NCBI GenBank assembly: GCA_963921935.1
Contig: OY998180.1
Location: 75,741,262-75,805,261, forward strand
Reading direction: 5' to 3'
Origin: Galeruca laticollis
Lineage: Eukaryota > Arthropoda > Insecta > Coleoptera > Chrysomelidae
DNA length: 64,000 nt
The position numbers and the translations under genes were made by a program. This document shows, piece by piece, positions 11,446 through 22,689 of this stretch (position 1 is its first letter; every line of letters starts with the position of its first letter). Below the pieces are notes generated by a model. That model had not been told where the DNA came from, did no database searches, and saw only the letters and a list, made by a program, of their open reading frames with translations.

Positions 11446-11450
<5 letters not shown>
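9919..11450 (+). repeat. Uncharacterised 1.5-kb dispersed repeat, copy A
   Basis: This segment matches the complement of 35094-36637 along most of its length. Shared landmarks in order include gatataca-tgtattata, aaaggaatt...accaaa, ttagttggtgagtc, aggcctttaaa/aggcctagttt, gatgcatctat, cagtgacagaaaaattg and gcccggct. I estimate 60-75 percent identity with small indels. It has no long reading frame. Both copies are bounded by (TA)n tracts on both sides. Coding parts are absent, so it would be non-autonomous. I do not recognise the family. Confidence 0.65.

Positions 11451-11494
<44 letters not shown>
11451..11494. repeat. (TA)n microsatellite
   Basis: Right border of copy A of the 1.5-kb repeat and left border of the GTGGCRTCCG-rich segment. 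Confidence 0.95.
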
Positions 11495-11497
<3 letters not shown>

Positions 11498-11880
11498 GGC
11501 GTGAAGTGGCATCCGCCCATGTTAAAATCGCGGTAGCTGTGGCGTCCGCGGCACTATGACATCCGATATACGGAAGCCACAGTGCATCGAGCTCCAAAAT
11601 ATCGCAATCGGTTCAGTGAATGCTTGGGAATCTATTGCTGATGAAATCAGCAGGACGTCACTTTGGTCGTTTTTTGTATAAACCTATACACCAAGGTTCA
11701 CAGGTTCTCCGTACGCGGCGTTATAGTAGCACACGTATATATTTATTATACATCTGACGCACAAAGTGGCATCCGTCAGTATACATTTCGAAGAACGGTG
11801 TAGTTTGGCGTCTGTATATGTATTTTTCTTGCATTGTCGCATCCTGGCAGTGTTGCCGATCTCACTTTTGGTTATAGAAA
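11495..11880. repeat. Segment with repeated GTGGC(A/G)TCCG motifs
   Basis: The motif occurs as gtggcatccgc (~11508), gtggcgtccgc (~11541), tgacatccga (~11560), gtggcatccgt (~11767) and tggcgtctgt (~11809). The complement of 11500-11595 resembles 16400-16490 (ctcgatgca, gtatatcgg, acggacgccac, gctatcgcgat), so this is a small dispersed repeat also joined to a (TA)n tract. It is GC-richer than its surroundings. Confidence 0.5.
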
Positions 11881-12352
11881 GCGTTTAACATTGAATGTGA
11901 TGAATTACATCTGTTTTAATTTATTGATACCATTGTTGACAGTGCCGAGGATACTAGTTATTGCAGAATATCTACCGTTATTAATAGAAAAATTATATTT
12001 TCGTTCTACAATTCACTTAAATTTGATTTTGAGGCAAAATTAAAAACTACTGGCGATAAAAATTAATAATGCTGGCGATAAAACAAACTAAATAATTCTG
12101 AATTTCCGTAAATAAGGGGAAAATGAATTGAATTTTCCAACGTAAACTACGAGATGAAGTAAAATTACTATTATTTTTAGGTTGATTTTCGAATGGCTAT
12201 ATTTTTCTACTTCACTATAGCAGAAGTAGTTTTTTTGTGAAAATTCCGAAAACCTAAATACAATCAGATTACTAGGTGGATTGTTAGCAGTTGACCTAGA
12301 ATATTGAGTTTCACAAAAATTTCGGAGACGTTGAAACTCTCTCTGGAATATA

Positions 12353-12645
12353 CAGGGTGTATCAATGATAACTGTATGGCCGATAACTGCAACCTTATTT
12401 GATCTAAAGCAAAAAATGTCTTAAATAAAAGTTGTAGAGGGCAATAAAAGCTATGTATACACTAGAGTTTTTTTCTCAACACCATAGCGGTTTGGTCTGT
12501 TCATTACCACACCACCGGTTCCTAACAGTGCAGAGCAAAAATGAAAGCTATGTTCCAATATATAGGGAGTCTGGTAAATGCAAAACTTAAACATGTGCTA
12601 ATGGTTCTACTGGTGTGATGTCTGTATACAGGGTGGCCCAGACCA
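12353..12645. repeat. Possible short element bounded by tacagggtg motifs
   Basis: tacagggtgtatc at ~12353 and tacagggtggccc at ~12634 match the end motif of the Tc1/mariner-type transposons in this window (7438-9874, 41164-42178). Both face the same way, so they are not a simple inverted pair; they may be the starts of two separate broken elements. Confidence 0.35.
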
Positions 12646-12659
12646 ACATACAATTAATC

Positions 12660-15290
12660 CTACAGAGTGAACTAGAGCTCAAAATAGGGCGATTGAAATC
12701 AACTTTCCTTTATATGCTCCCTTGAGCCATGTGAGTTTGATGAAGGTTTTTTTTTCATAGTTTTGAATAATTCGAAACCCGTGAAAAGTTAGGCTCTGAA
12801 TTTTGAAGAAAAAAGTTGAAACAGAATTTCAAAAAGAAAAGTGTGAACACGAAATTTAAAAAAAAGCCTTGAATTCACTTGAATTGCTAGACTTAGGTGT
12901 AACGCTAATGAGGATCATATCAAAAGAATAAGGAATGTAAAGAGATAATGAAGTAGTGAGAAATCCATCATTACTGAGTACAAGTTTTCAGATCAGTATC
13001 ATCATTCAAGCTCTTTATATTGTGCGTTTCAGATAGATTAGACATAAACAAATATTTTATGGAACTTATACAAATGTTCGTACAAAAAATAAACAGTACA
13101 TATTCCAATTAAACATGTTTTCTATTTATGTATAGTTTGCCAACGAAATTATTAGCCAGAACGCTATTTTCTCAATAAATGGGCGGTCGGTTTGAAATTT
13201 GAGTGATTTTTATAGGTAAATTGGATGAACAGTTCAGGTATTTAAACATCTGACTGTCAATTCCGGATCAATCGGAAACTTAACGAACTTCGTCATTACG
13301 AAAGGAGCTCCCTAAATGGTTTTTAAATTTGGATTCTAATAAAAAGTATGTTAAACATTTATCATATCCTTGACTTATCTTTGACGATGTTTGAGACGTA
13401 CATTTTATCATTTCTAACAAAAAGTGAAAGTGTGTGCGAGAAGTCCGATATTATTTTCCAATGTCATTTCATACGTATGTAGGTATGATAAGAACAATAA
13501 TATTCCTCCCGATTCTACAAGAGGTGGTGTTAAATCTGACAGTCAGATGTTGATGACGTCAAATATTTATTCCAAGTGGAAGCCAACGATTAAACCCCAT
13601 ATTCAAAATCTTCTGTTCTGGTTTCAAAGTTCCGATTTTCAGGGGTATCATAATGACATTTTCAATGTTGGGATTTTGATTAAATGATGATGAGAAATAA
13701 TGGATGTATGAGAATAATTTATAACGTTGAAATTTCCTGAATATAGGACTTAAGTTACTTTCAAAATCAGCGTCTGAATATCAAATTTTACAGCATTAGA
13801 ATCGGAAGGAATGCTTTTAGTACTGGAACATACAAGGCCGCCGATATTACAATGCAATATATTTAGGATTTCTGGTATAATAGTTTATTTTATTTCAAAC
13901 TGATGAAATGGGCGACTCATTGTCTCATGTCTTGGAACCGTCCTAACTAAGGATAGAGTATGAAGTATGATACATGTTTCAAGTTTTCGAAGATCCAAAT
14001 ATTAAAAAAAATATTTAGGTTATTCTATTTGAAAAAAAAACAAACTTCATTGAATTTCCATTTGAACCCTAAATTATAGTCAGATGTTTGAATACCTGAA
14101 ATATTAATCTTTATGTCAAAATTTATAAATTCAACTTGGAGGTTCCAAAATGGCGGACGAGATTTGTGATTATTGTCCAATTGTGGGTTGAGGTTACGAA
14201 TTTAGCCGGATATTGTCAAAATTCAATATCGTGGCTCCACGATGGCAAACCAGTTAAACATAATAGCTCAGAGCTCACGGAAAAATTACCTTATAATAAT
14301 GAAGCTGTATCAGAAATGCATAGACTAACGAGACGACTAAAAGCATAAAATAAAATCATGAAAAAACGTTTTAATGACAAACATTTATTCAAATGCGCTA
14401 GAAAGAAAAAAATAATTTCTTTGGATGTATAACGTGGATTATTCTGTAGGTTACAGATTGAAAAGCATTTGTATTCGAACTAAAAAATTTTGCAGCATGC
14501 TCTATGTGAAAAAAATTATATACAAAGTATCGATAAAATTGTGCCACCCTCAAGTTTTTATTTTCTAATACGAATCTATATTTTTAATTGCATTGATTCA
14601 AATGCCAAGAGTCATGTTTCATATCAGCGTAGTATTTACATCTGAACTACAGACTGTTTTGGAAATATTGAACTATTACCGGTAAAATTTCAAATCAACG
14701 ATAATTAAACAAGAACTTGTTGTATGATCAACTTGGCATTGATCCACTTCTTACTCATTGATATTTTTCAATTACAGCTGTTATGGAATATGAAAAGAGG
14801 TTAAAATTCTTCTGGTCATAGTTCAATATACAAAAAGTTGTTATGGCATAGTATTGGAAAATCCTCGCAAAATAAAAAAAATTAGGCAAAAGAAGACTTT
14901 CAAAATTTTCAATTTTTCCGGTATAACTCCAGAACTAAGGAAGCTAGATTGTGTTGGGTCAAATAAATGACCTCTGAAATACACAACTTTGCCCCCATTT
15001 AACTATCCCTATATCTCTTACCGTTACCATCATCCCGATGCATAGACTCGAATTTGAATAGCATTGTATAAGAAGTGTGGAAAATGACATATTCCGGACG
15101 AGTGCGGGAAATACAATTTCCAACGACTTATGCACTCTTTTTTACCTACGACCATGAATATACAAATGGTGTGAATTATGAGTATTAGAATATGAATTCT
15201 GAGTATATAATTACTATCATGCGGACTAACAGAACGCAAAAGTTGTTTTCCTCCCTATTGCTCATTTTCCTAATACGACTATTCAATTAC
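12660..15290. other. AT-rich DNA, nothing recognised
   Basis: Short frames (13424-13687 plus, 14136-14348 plus, 15030-15239 minus) show no domain or repeat structure that I recognise. Confidence 0.4.
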
Positions 15291-15291
15291 T

Positions 15292-15333
15292 GGACTTCTT
15301 GCTTCAGACGGTTTCTGCCGTAAGACGAAGTCC
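15292..15333. repeat. Small hairpin with cttc/gaag ends
   Basis: ggacttc (15292-15298) pairs with gaagtcc (15327-15333), with inner gacgg/ccgt pairing. It resembles the loops of the fold-backs at 3034-3172 and 3814-3935. Confidence 0.4.
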
Positions 15334-15560
15334 ATATTTTCTTTCTCTTTCATTTAATTATACATTAATTTAATTTTAATTATCTAATTTTGATTTTGTT
15401 TGACGTTTGGATAATTATGTAAATTTTCCAGATTTTAATAAAATTTTCCTACAATATATTTTCCATATTACCTACTGATATATCTTGGATTCTGCTGGAT
15501 GCCACGGGTATGTGACAACTTTCCTTTTCTAATACTTTTCATGTGAATGATATATACATT

Positions 15561-15602
15561 TAAGCCCTGATGATACCTCAGTGTGCCGAAACTAGTTGCC
15601 TC
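15561..15602 (+). ncRNA. Hammerhead-like core, probable PLE end relic
   Basis: CTGATGA at 15567-15573 and CGAAAC at 15587-15592 are the two invariant boxes of a hammerhead ribozyme, spaced by 13 bases. The helix II between them is weak in this copy. Penelope-like retroelements are known to carry hammerhead motifs in their terminal repeats, so this may be a decayed PLE end. No PLE frame is recognisable next to it. Confidence 0.35.
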
Positions 15603-15639
15603 TGTTACTTGTAATAATATATGCTGTAGGACGTATTTT

Positions 15640-16330
15640 GCGTTTTACTTACTGCTATTCCCTTGCATAATATATTTGAGATGGATAGTCTTTTTCATTA
15701 ACATTAATGTAAGTTATAATCTCTGATAAACTACAAATACAAATTGAAAATCATTTTAGACATTTTTGGTTGTGGTAAAAATAAAAAGTCAATTATTTAT
15801 TAGTAGTTTGTTTGTTTACAGATCTGATTTCAAGTTTTATTTCGTTGATATAGATGTTAAGTAGCTCTAAATATGATAAAAGAATATATAAAATGAGTAA
15901 TGTGTCTCCCTCATTTGTAATAAAGTATGTCAATGTACGCACCATTATAGATAAGTAACAGTAACGGTAAGTTACAGCTATTTCTTTTGATGGATCCAGT
16001 CTCCATAGTGATAAAAATCGTAAAATATTATCGTTGTACCAACAAATTATCAAGAAAAATAGTTCATAGTCATAACTGGGTTATGAGAAATAACTTTAAT
16101 TTAAAAAAAAAATAAGTTTTAGGTTTCTTAAAACTGTCTTTAATGTGTAAAATATAGCTCACATGGATTTGTACCAACCGTCAACATCCCTATTACTAGA
16201 ATATATGTTTCATTCTCCTCTCTCAAAAGAAAAATAAATACACATTTAAAATCACTGGAACTCACTTCGTACGCGATCTATATACAATTTACAGGACACA
16301 CCGATTCTTTAAGAAATTCAAATCTACCTA
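15640..16330. other. AT-rich DNA, nothing recognised
   Basis: Frame 15793-16053 on the minus strand has no recognisable domain. Confidence 0.4.
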
Positions 16331-16483
16331 CTAATAATCGATCAAGATCCCAGTGTTGCCAAATAATAGGAAGCCACTATGTGCGTGATCTCGATGCATT
16401 GGGACTGTTCTAAATACATATTGTGTATATCGGCGAATGCCACAGCGCTACAAATCTATACGGACGCCACTTCTGCCGCTATC

Positions 16484-16486
16484 GCG

Positions 16487-16556
<70 letters not shown>

Positions 16557-16563
16557 ATATATA

Positions 16564-16594
<31 letters not shown>
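16484..16594. repeat. (TA)n tract, probable 3' tail of the LINE at 16596-20279
   Basis: On the minus strand the LINE 3' region ends ggcctatata and continues as pure TA with a few TTTA interruptions. Microsatellite 3' tails in place of poly(A) are known for several LINE clades. Confidence 0.7.
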
Positions 16595-16595
<1 letters not shown>

Positions 16596-16689
16596 GGCCA
16601 GCACTCCTGTGTCGGAGTATAGGCCGCTCTTTTTGAGCTCTTTTGATCCCTTTTGTACGGTGGATCAATCCCTGTGATATCTACTGCTT

Positions 16690-19410
16690 GCTACAGCATG
16701 CGGTGTGAGTTCGCCATCTTTGTAATTTTTTTCCACTCCTTTCTGTCCTCTATTTTTCTTCCCCAGTCACTGACTCCCATTTTCTTTAGGTCATCAATTT
16801 TCCCATCTAAGTTTGGGACGTCCTCTGGGCCTGGGGTTGGCAGGCTTCCTATCAGTGATTTTCCTTATTGGATCGTCCTTATTCCTTCTTCGAAGATGCC
16901 CGTACCATCTTAGACGCTGCGCTTTTATATGTTTGACTATATCTTTACCATTCATGTACTGACTTATTTCGTAGTTATATAACCTTCTATACCCTTCATT
17001 CGGGATATGTTTTAGTCCTATTATCCTTCGCATGATTTTCCTCTCTAGTACTATGAGATTTTCTTCATCTTAATCAGTTAAGCTCATATTTTCACCGGCA
17101 TACGTTATTACTGGTCGTATTGCAGCTTCATAAATTTTAATTTTGGTTTTTTTACTGATGCTTTTGTTCCTTAGCAGTTTCTGATACTTCCAATACACTT
17201 TGTTCCCTGCTATTATTCTTGCGTTTATCTCCTCACTTCTGGTGTTCTTCTCATCAATTACTATTCCCAGGTATCTGAATTGCTCTTTGAAAAGTGTAAC
17301 CTCCCATATTTATAGTGACTGTGTTGTCTGTCTTCCTCAAAATTTGCATATATTTTGTCTTCTCTTGGTTAACTACCAGCCCTCTCTTTGCAGCATCTTT
17401 TATTGAGTTCTTGAATGTATTTTCTAGGGTTTCTTTGTCCCTAGTGATTAAAGCTAAGTCATCAGCATATCCTAGTATTTGTGTGGAGCTGTTACCAATC
17501 ATTCCTTTTATGTCTATTGCTTTAATCACTCCATCTAGGGTTAAGAATTTTTCAGAAATTCCTACTCGTATGTTCCTCATATCAGATATTAGCCATTCTC
17601 TGTTGACAGAGTCAAACGCTTGCTGAAAGTCGATGACTAATACATGTAGATCAATGTCATGTTCATAACACTTTTCGATAGTCTGTGTTAGTAGGTGTAT
17701 GGCGTCTACCGTAGATCTTCCTTTACTAAATCCCTGTTGATATTGACCTAATATGGGTTCAGCCTGTTTATTTAGTTCTATTTTTATTAGATTGGTTAAT
17801 ATCTTGTATGTAGTGTTAAGCAGCATTATACTCCTGTAATTCTTGCATTTGGTTGGGTCTCCTTTTTTGAAGATTGGCATACGTTTGGCATACGTTCTTC
17901 TGTCCATATATTCATTATCAGGTCATATATTTGTTGAAGAAAGGCCTCTCCTCCATTGTGGATTAGTTCGTTATTTATATCATCTGGGCCTGCCGCCTTG
18001 TTTGGTTTGAGTTGTTTCACAACATCTTTAAATTCCTCGAAAGAGGGTCTGTACTGCTGTTCACCGATTTCTCCCCCCGTTACTGCTTCCTTATAATTTT
18101 CGTCCATAATATGATTGTTTTGGTATATATTTTGGAAGTATGTTTCCCATTCTTTTTTATTTATTTTTACTGTCCCAATTGCGTTTCTGCTACTGTATTG
18201 CTTTCTCACATATTCGAAGAGTTTTCTATTATCCCTATTGTTCTCTTCTGTTTTTTGCATTTGTTCTGCAACCCAATTTGATTTTTTTCTTCTGTAGGTT
18301 TTTTCCGCTTTTTGCCTTATCTTTCTGTATTTGTCAATCTCTTCATATTTTCCTGTTTCCAACCATTTATTTCTTGCTTGTTTTTTCTCTTCGCTTACCA
18401 GCTCACATTCTTCGTCGAACCATTCTTTGGATGCTTTATTTTGTTGGAATCCAATTTCTTTCTCTGCAGAGTCTATAATGCTATTTTTATTGATCTTCCA
18501 TTCACTGTCTATATCTCCTTTTTCATTATGAATTCTCAGTTTATAGGGTTTCCGCATAATTATTTTCACCCTTCTCTATTTCCAGCTTTTTTAAGTTCCA
18601 CTTTCTTTTGTTGTGTTTGAAAGGTTTATATCTTGATATTTTCATGTTCATCTTCGCTATTAGTAAAATGTGGTCTGTATCTGCATTTGCTCCTCGGTAT
18701 GACCTTGTGTCATTAACCATTTTCATCCATTTCCTTGATATCAAAACATGATCGATTTGGTTGCCGCTCCTTTTTCCTGGAAATAACCAAGTTGTCTTGT
18801 GCTCCTTTTTATGCTTAAATTTTGTACTAATTATAAAAGTATTTGTCCCCGCAGCTAGATTGCACAGTCTTTTGCCGTTATCGATTGTGATCTCGTGTAT
18901 TATTTATTTTCCAGCTATTTCTCGATTACTTTCTTCTTTTCCTATCTGGGCATTAAAATCTCCTATTATTATCAAAATGTCATTTCTAGAGATATCTTCA
19001 CAGGCGTCACTTATCTTCTCATAAAACTTTATTTTCTCTTCTTCGCTTGCTTTTTCCGTTGGGGCGTAGGCATTAATTATACTTATATTTGCTTGTTTAT
19101 TCTCAAGTTTTAAATATGAAATCCTACTGTCGATTGGCTTAAACTCAATTACTTTGTTTCGTATTTTTTTACTGACCATTATTGCTGTTCCATCCCTTCC
19201 TTGTTTTTCCTCCCCTGAGTAATACATCGTAAAGTTTTTGTTTTTTATTTTCCCTTGTTTTTTCCATCTGATTTCTTGTAACGCCAGAATGTCTAAATCA
19301 TAATTCATCATTTCTTGCGCTATGCTGTGCATTTTCCCAACTTTTGGCATTGTTTTGATATTCCAAGTTCCAATTTTCAATGAGTTTACTTTTTGTTTCA
19401 CCCGCTTCAC
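16690..19410 (-). pseudogene. LINE ORF2: APE endonuclease, reverse transcriptase, C-terminal domain
   Basis: The protein would nick target DNA and copy the RNA by target-primed reverse transcription. ATG 19410 is followed by GTWNIKTM, LALQEIRW (catalytic Glu), INAYAPT and IIIGDFNAQIG (catalytic Asp/Asn). A stop lies near 18902, then NQIDHVLISRKW and ANADTDHILL complete the endonuclease. After a frame change near 18555 the RT begins (PNKAAGPDDINNEL, PIFKKGDPTKCKNYR, GFSKGRSTVDAIHLL, LVIDFQQAFDSVN). GYADDLALI has the catalytic DD pair. The GVRQGDxLSPxLFN block expected just before YADD is missing, an in-frame loss of roughly 40-50 residues. The end has RWYGHLRRR and RPRGRPKLRW. Stops, frame changes and the RT deletion make it inactive. 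Confidence 0.85.
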
Positions 19411-19551
19411 CCTGTTTGATATTTTCCTAACGTTGTCTTTGGCTTTTGTTATAGTTTTAGTTACTTTTTGTTCCTTGTTATTTGCGCCGTGGTCATTTTT
19501 ACAATGTTTCGATCCTCTTGAGCTACTTTTGCTGGTAGTTTTTTCCTTTTT

Positions 19552-20279
19552 TTATATCCGTAAGATTTTTAATTTTGATCTACTGCTGAATGTTTTTCCT
19601 TTGGGTTTGGAACCTGATGGTCTAACTGTATCTTTCCCTTGCATGTTTTGTTTTAATTCATTTAAAGAGTAAGCCGTTCCGTTTATCCATTGACTGTTAT
19701 AATTTAGATTCGCTTGATGTCCTTCATTCCTTGCTTGTTTCATGTATGATATAAGTTCTTTCCGTTGTATTAGTACTTCTCTAGTAAAGTCTTCGTTTAT
19801 GTATATTGGTGTATTTTTGAATTTGTTTGTTTGTTTTAATATTTCTACTTTCTTCTTGTATTCCTTCAGTTCCAGCAAAATCGGTCTTGGTTTACTAGGG
19901 TTAAGATTTTGTTTCCCTATTCTTCTAGTTTCAATAACTTCATCGCTTTTAAGTTCCAGCTCCAGCTTCTCCATTACATTTCGTAAGACACTCGTTAGTT
20001 GCAGCTCATCTTCGTTTCCCGTTTCTCTTACTCCCTGTATTATAAGGTTTTTGCTCCTCGCTTCACGCTCTAATTTTTCTATTTTCTCTTCATGCCTGCC
20101 TAAAGCCTCTTTTAGTTCATGATTCTCCATTCTAATGCGGTTGTTTTCTCTTTTTATTTTCGCCATTTCGCTCTGAATGCTATCTAATTTTTTCTCAATC
20201 CTTTAATTTCTATTTTCAATTCCTTCTAGTTTTCCCAATATTTTCCCCAGTGCTTTCCCCATCTCTGAATTTGCTTCCA
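19552..20279 (-). pseudogene. LINE ORF1 (coiled coil plus RRM-like nucleic-acid-binding protein)
   Basis: The protein would coat LINE RNA. From ATG 20279 (MEANSEMGKALGKILGKLEG) the frame meets one stop near 20203, then runs open for over 200 codons. Residues after the stop form a charged heptad-like coiled coil (EMAKIKRENNRIRMENHEL). They are followed by ARSKNLIIQGVRE and RRIGKQ...KPRPILLEL, the pattern of the L1-type ORF1 RRM block, and a basic C-terminus. It sits upstream of ORF2, with 141 bp between them. The single early stop is the only break I see. Confidence 0.7.
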
Positions 20280-20830
20280 TTTTGGAATTGACAGGTACCG
20301 CGTCACAGACCTAGTTTTTATTTACCAAGATCCTACTTAATTCAAATCTCGGCCCGGTGTCTGTGCTAGCTGTGCTCTATCGTTTCCTTGAGCGTATAAT
20401 TCAGTTTGTTTCCTAATTCAATTGTTGTATATTCCAGTTGTAGTGAATTTATTTCTTAGATTACGGTCCTGTATCGTCACACTGATATTGTTGTATTAGC
20501 TTCCCATTAACAAGTAATTAATATGGTATCACAACTGTTTTTGTTAGACAACTTGTTCATGGTTCTACTTTGAATATGTATGCTCATATACAATAACTGT
20601 TTTAAACTCACCTATTTCTATCTGCTTTTTGCTACTCAATCACTGCTACTGCTTTTAGTCTGATATTGCCCACTTTTCTAAATTTCCACAGATTTTTAAA
20701 CCACTTATTTTTTAATTTAATCGGGATCGAGATTTCACGTGCTTCGCCTTTGCTAGTCAAGGTCGAACTCCGCTAACTCCGCTAACTCCATATAGGCACA
20801 CAAAAAACAACTGTCAGGTCATCTTCATAG
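20280..20830. other. Probable LINE 5' UTR and flank
   Basis: Moderately GC-richer up to about 20500, consistent with a LINE 5' UTR on the minus strand. No frame of note. Confidence 0.35.
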
Positions 20831-20930
20831 AATGGAGAGAAAATAAAAAGAAAGTAAAAGGAGAAGAGGCAGACCAAAGAGATGGTAGAAGGAAGCGGTG
20901 GTAGAAGACTTGGAAAATGAACGACTCCAA
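20830..20930 (+). pseudogene. LINE C-terminal tail relic
   Basis: The plus-strand frame reads KRRRGRPKRW, a stop, KEAVVEDLENERL, like the RPRGRPxxRW...VxxDL tail common at the end of LINE ORF2 proteins. It is too short for a family call. Confidence 0.4.
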
Positions 20931-20939
20931 TATATTTAT

Positions 20940-22340
20940 TTATTCATTTGTTCATATGTTTATCTATAGAATCATTCAAATTTCAGAATTTTTGGAAGCT
21001 GACATATGTCTCAGTGAACGTTTCTCAATCGCACCCACACATCTTCGATGCGAGCAGAGAATCCCATGATTTGAGCCTCCTCAAGATATTCAGTAACAAC
21101 CAAGCATTGTGGGGCGATAGATATGCTCTTTGTTCTGACGACACCTTACTATTACTCGCCTATAGAAGCCCATAAGGCAGGACCGCAATTCATCAAAAAC
21201 AATACGCTACTCCAATCCGCCATTGTCCGAGCTCATGTTTACACTTCTCGCTACTTGAAGATGATTTCAAAGTGTCGCGTACTGAATGAGGTCTTCAGTC
21301 CTGATCAGACGCTTCGTACCTCTGCTATGTTCCTCGCATAAAGTTTCTTCCAGTTTAGGCGTTAACCATGGCCATCTTCTAGAGCCGAAACAGTTTGTGC
21401 CGTTTCAACACCATATATGCTAATTGCAAAACATTCACAATGACAACTTTACATAACAATATGCAATAGACACATTCCTACTTTTCTAAGTAGACTCCGG
21501 TTCACGATAGAAGAAGCCACCTGAAGTTGCAGTAGTATGCGCCAACTTGTTGTCAAAACCAGCGCCAAATTGTAATACTGAGGTTCGATTTCAAACAAGT
21601 GACGTATCGATTTCATATTTTGTAGATTAACAAAAAATTAAAATATTAATAATGGTTTATTTATCATGATATGTACAATTTCTTTGAAGGTTGGTGATAG
21701 TGTATTTAAAGTTTTATCGCTATGTGCCTTATGGGTTATAGTTAAGGAAAACAAACATTACTAAAAGTAGTTTTCAAATTAAAAACAAATTATTTGCAAA
21801 CGTCCTTCAAGTTGTAAATAGGTAGGTACATCATTTAGGTATGAAAAAAGTAAAAAAAAACAGAAAAGATGATATCGCTGAATGCCTCATTGAAATTTGC
21901 CAATGGTTCGTAGTTTATATTATTGAAGGATTCATTAATTTTTGAACTGAAATCTTGTTGAATTGAAGTAATTTTTGAAAAATATTGATGAAATTTCAAT
22001 TACAATTACCTTTCTTATTTTTTCTAATCTAAGTGAAACTTCTGTGCTGAACCATTCTTCAATTATTTCACCTGCTGTTAATTTAAAATACTATTTTGAG
22101 TTGCTCCTTTAATCGTTTGGTACGTATTTATTTTTTGTGTCCATCATGTGTTTCCGTGATTTGTACCATTATATTTCCTTTAAATTATAATAAGAAATAA
22201 GTTAAAATATAATATATATTTGTCTGATAAGTAGATACCATCACTTCCAATGTGAAGTTCGATTCTTAATGGACACATTATACATTTATTAAAACTAAGC
22301 AATTATAATGAAAGGGATGTACCATTTGAATCAGTCCTAT
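20940..22340. other. Unassigned DNA with a GC-richer island at 20990-21410
   Basis: The island has short plus-strand frames (20948-21175, 21123-21341) without recognisable domains. The rest is AT-rich. Confidence 0.35.
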
Positions 22341-22345
22341 TACAC

Positions 22346-22680
22346 TCATATAAAATGGATTCTTTCCCATTTGCGAGTTTTCATCTCTGCCTGCAACAGT
22401 AAACAAGACAATCCTGTATTCACAATTAGATTCCAAAGTTTAATCAAAAATGTATTATTTTGAATCCATTCAGTTTCGCATTTCTTCACATTTTGGCAAA
22501 TAGAGCACCATTCTTGAACAGATACTTCAGAAAATTTCTTCCTGACTAATTTCAAACCTTTTCCTAATATATCGTATCATCCCTTGGATTGCACGTGCGA
22601 GCTGGGCATTTGTGTTTCATCAGTATACACAATAATCCAGCCTTTGGTTCTATATAATTCAGTTTTCGGTTCTATATTTA
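22346..22680 (-). pseudogene. Transposase relic (DDE_3-like)
   Basis: Reading down the minus strand from about 22650: KGWIIVYTDETQMPSSHVQS, a stop, then GKGLKLVRKKFSEVSVQEW and CSICQNVKKCETEW. The YxDET-x4-SH block matches the first catalytic Asp region of insect Tc1/mariner-type transposases. The EW..C..VKK.E pattern matches their C-terminal tail. The catalytic middle is missing, so this is an internally deleted remnant. Confidence 0.5.
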
Positions 22681-22689
22681 ACAATATTT

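Larger units (their letters stand above)
16596..20279 (-). mobile_element. Non-LTR retrotransposon (LINE), two ORFs, inactive
   Basis: Order on the minus strand: ORF1 (20279-19552), ORF2 with endonuclease, RT and a C-terminal domain (19410-16690), then a short 3' UTR and a (TA)n tail. The 5' UTR may extend right of 20279 to about 20500, but its limit is not visible. The endonuclease start (KIGTWNIKTM) resembles RTE-type and craniofacial-development-2-like proteins, while an ORF1 with coiled coil and RRM-like block resembles L1-type ORF1. I leave the clade open. Confidence 0.85.

Noticed and set aside
13424..14348. Plus-strand frames of 70-87 codons as small genes
   Set aside because: Low-complexity context, no recognised family, and length expected by chance.
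17315..20122. Several plus-strand frames of 60-126 codons opposite the LINE
   Set aside because: Hydrophobic Phe/Ser/Leu-rich shadows of the Lys/Glu-rich LINE proteins on the minus strand.
20948..21341. Plus-strand frames in the GC-richer island as a host gene exon
   Set aside because: No domain, no convincing splice pattern and short length; I could not support a gene.
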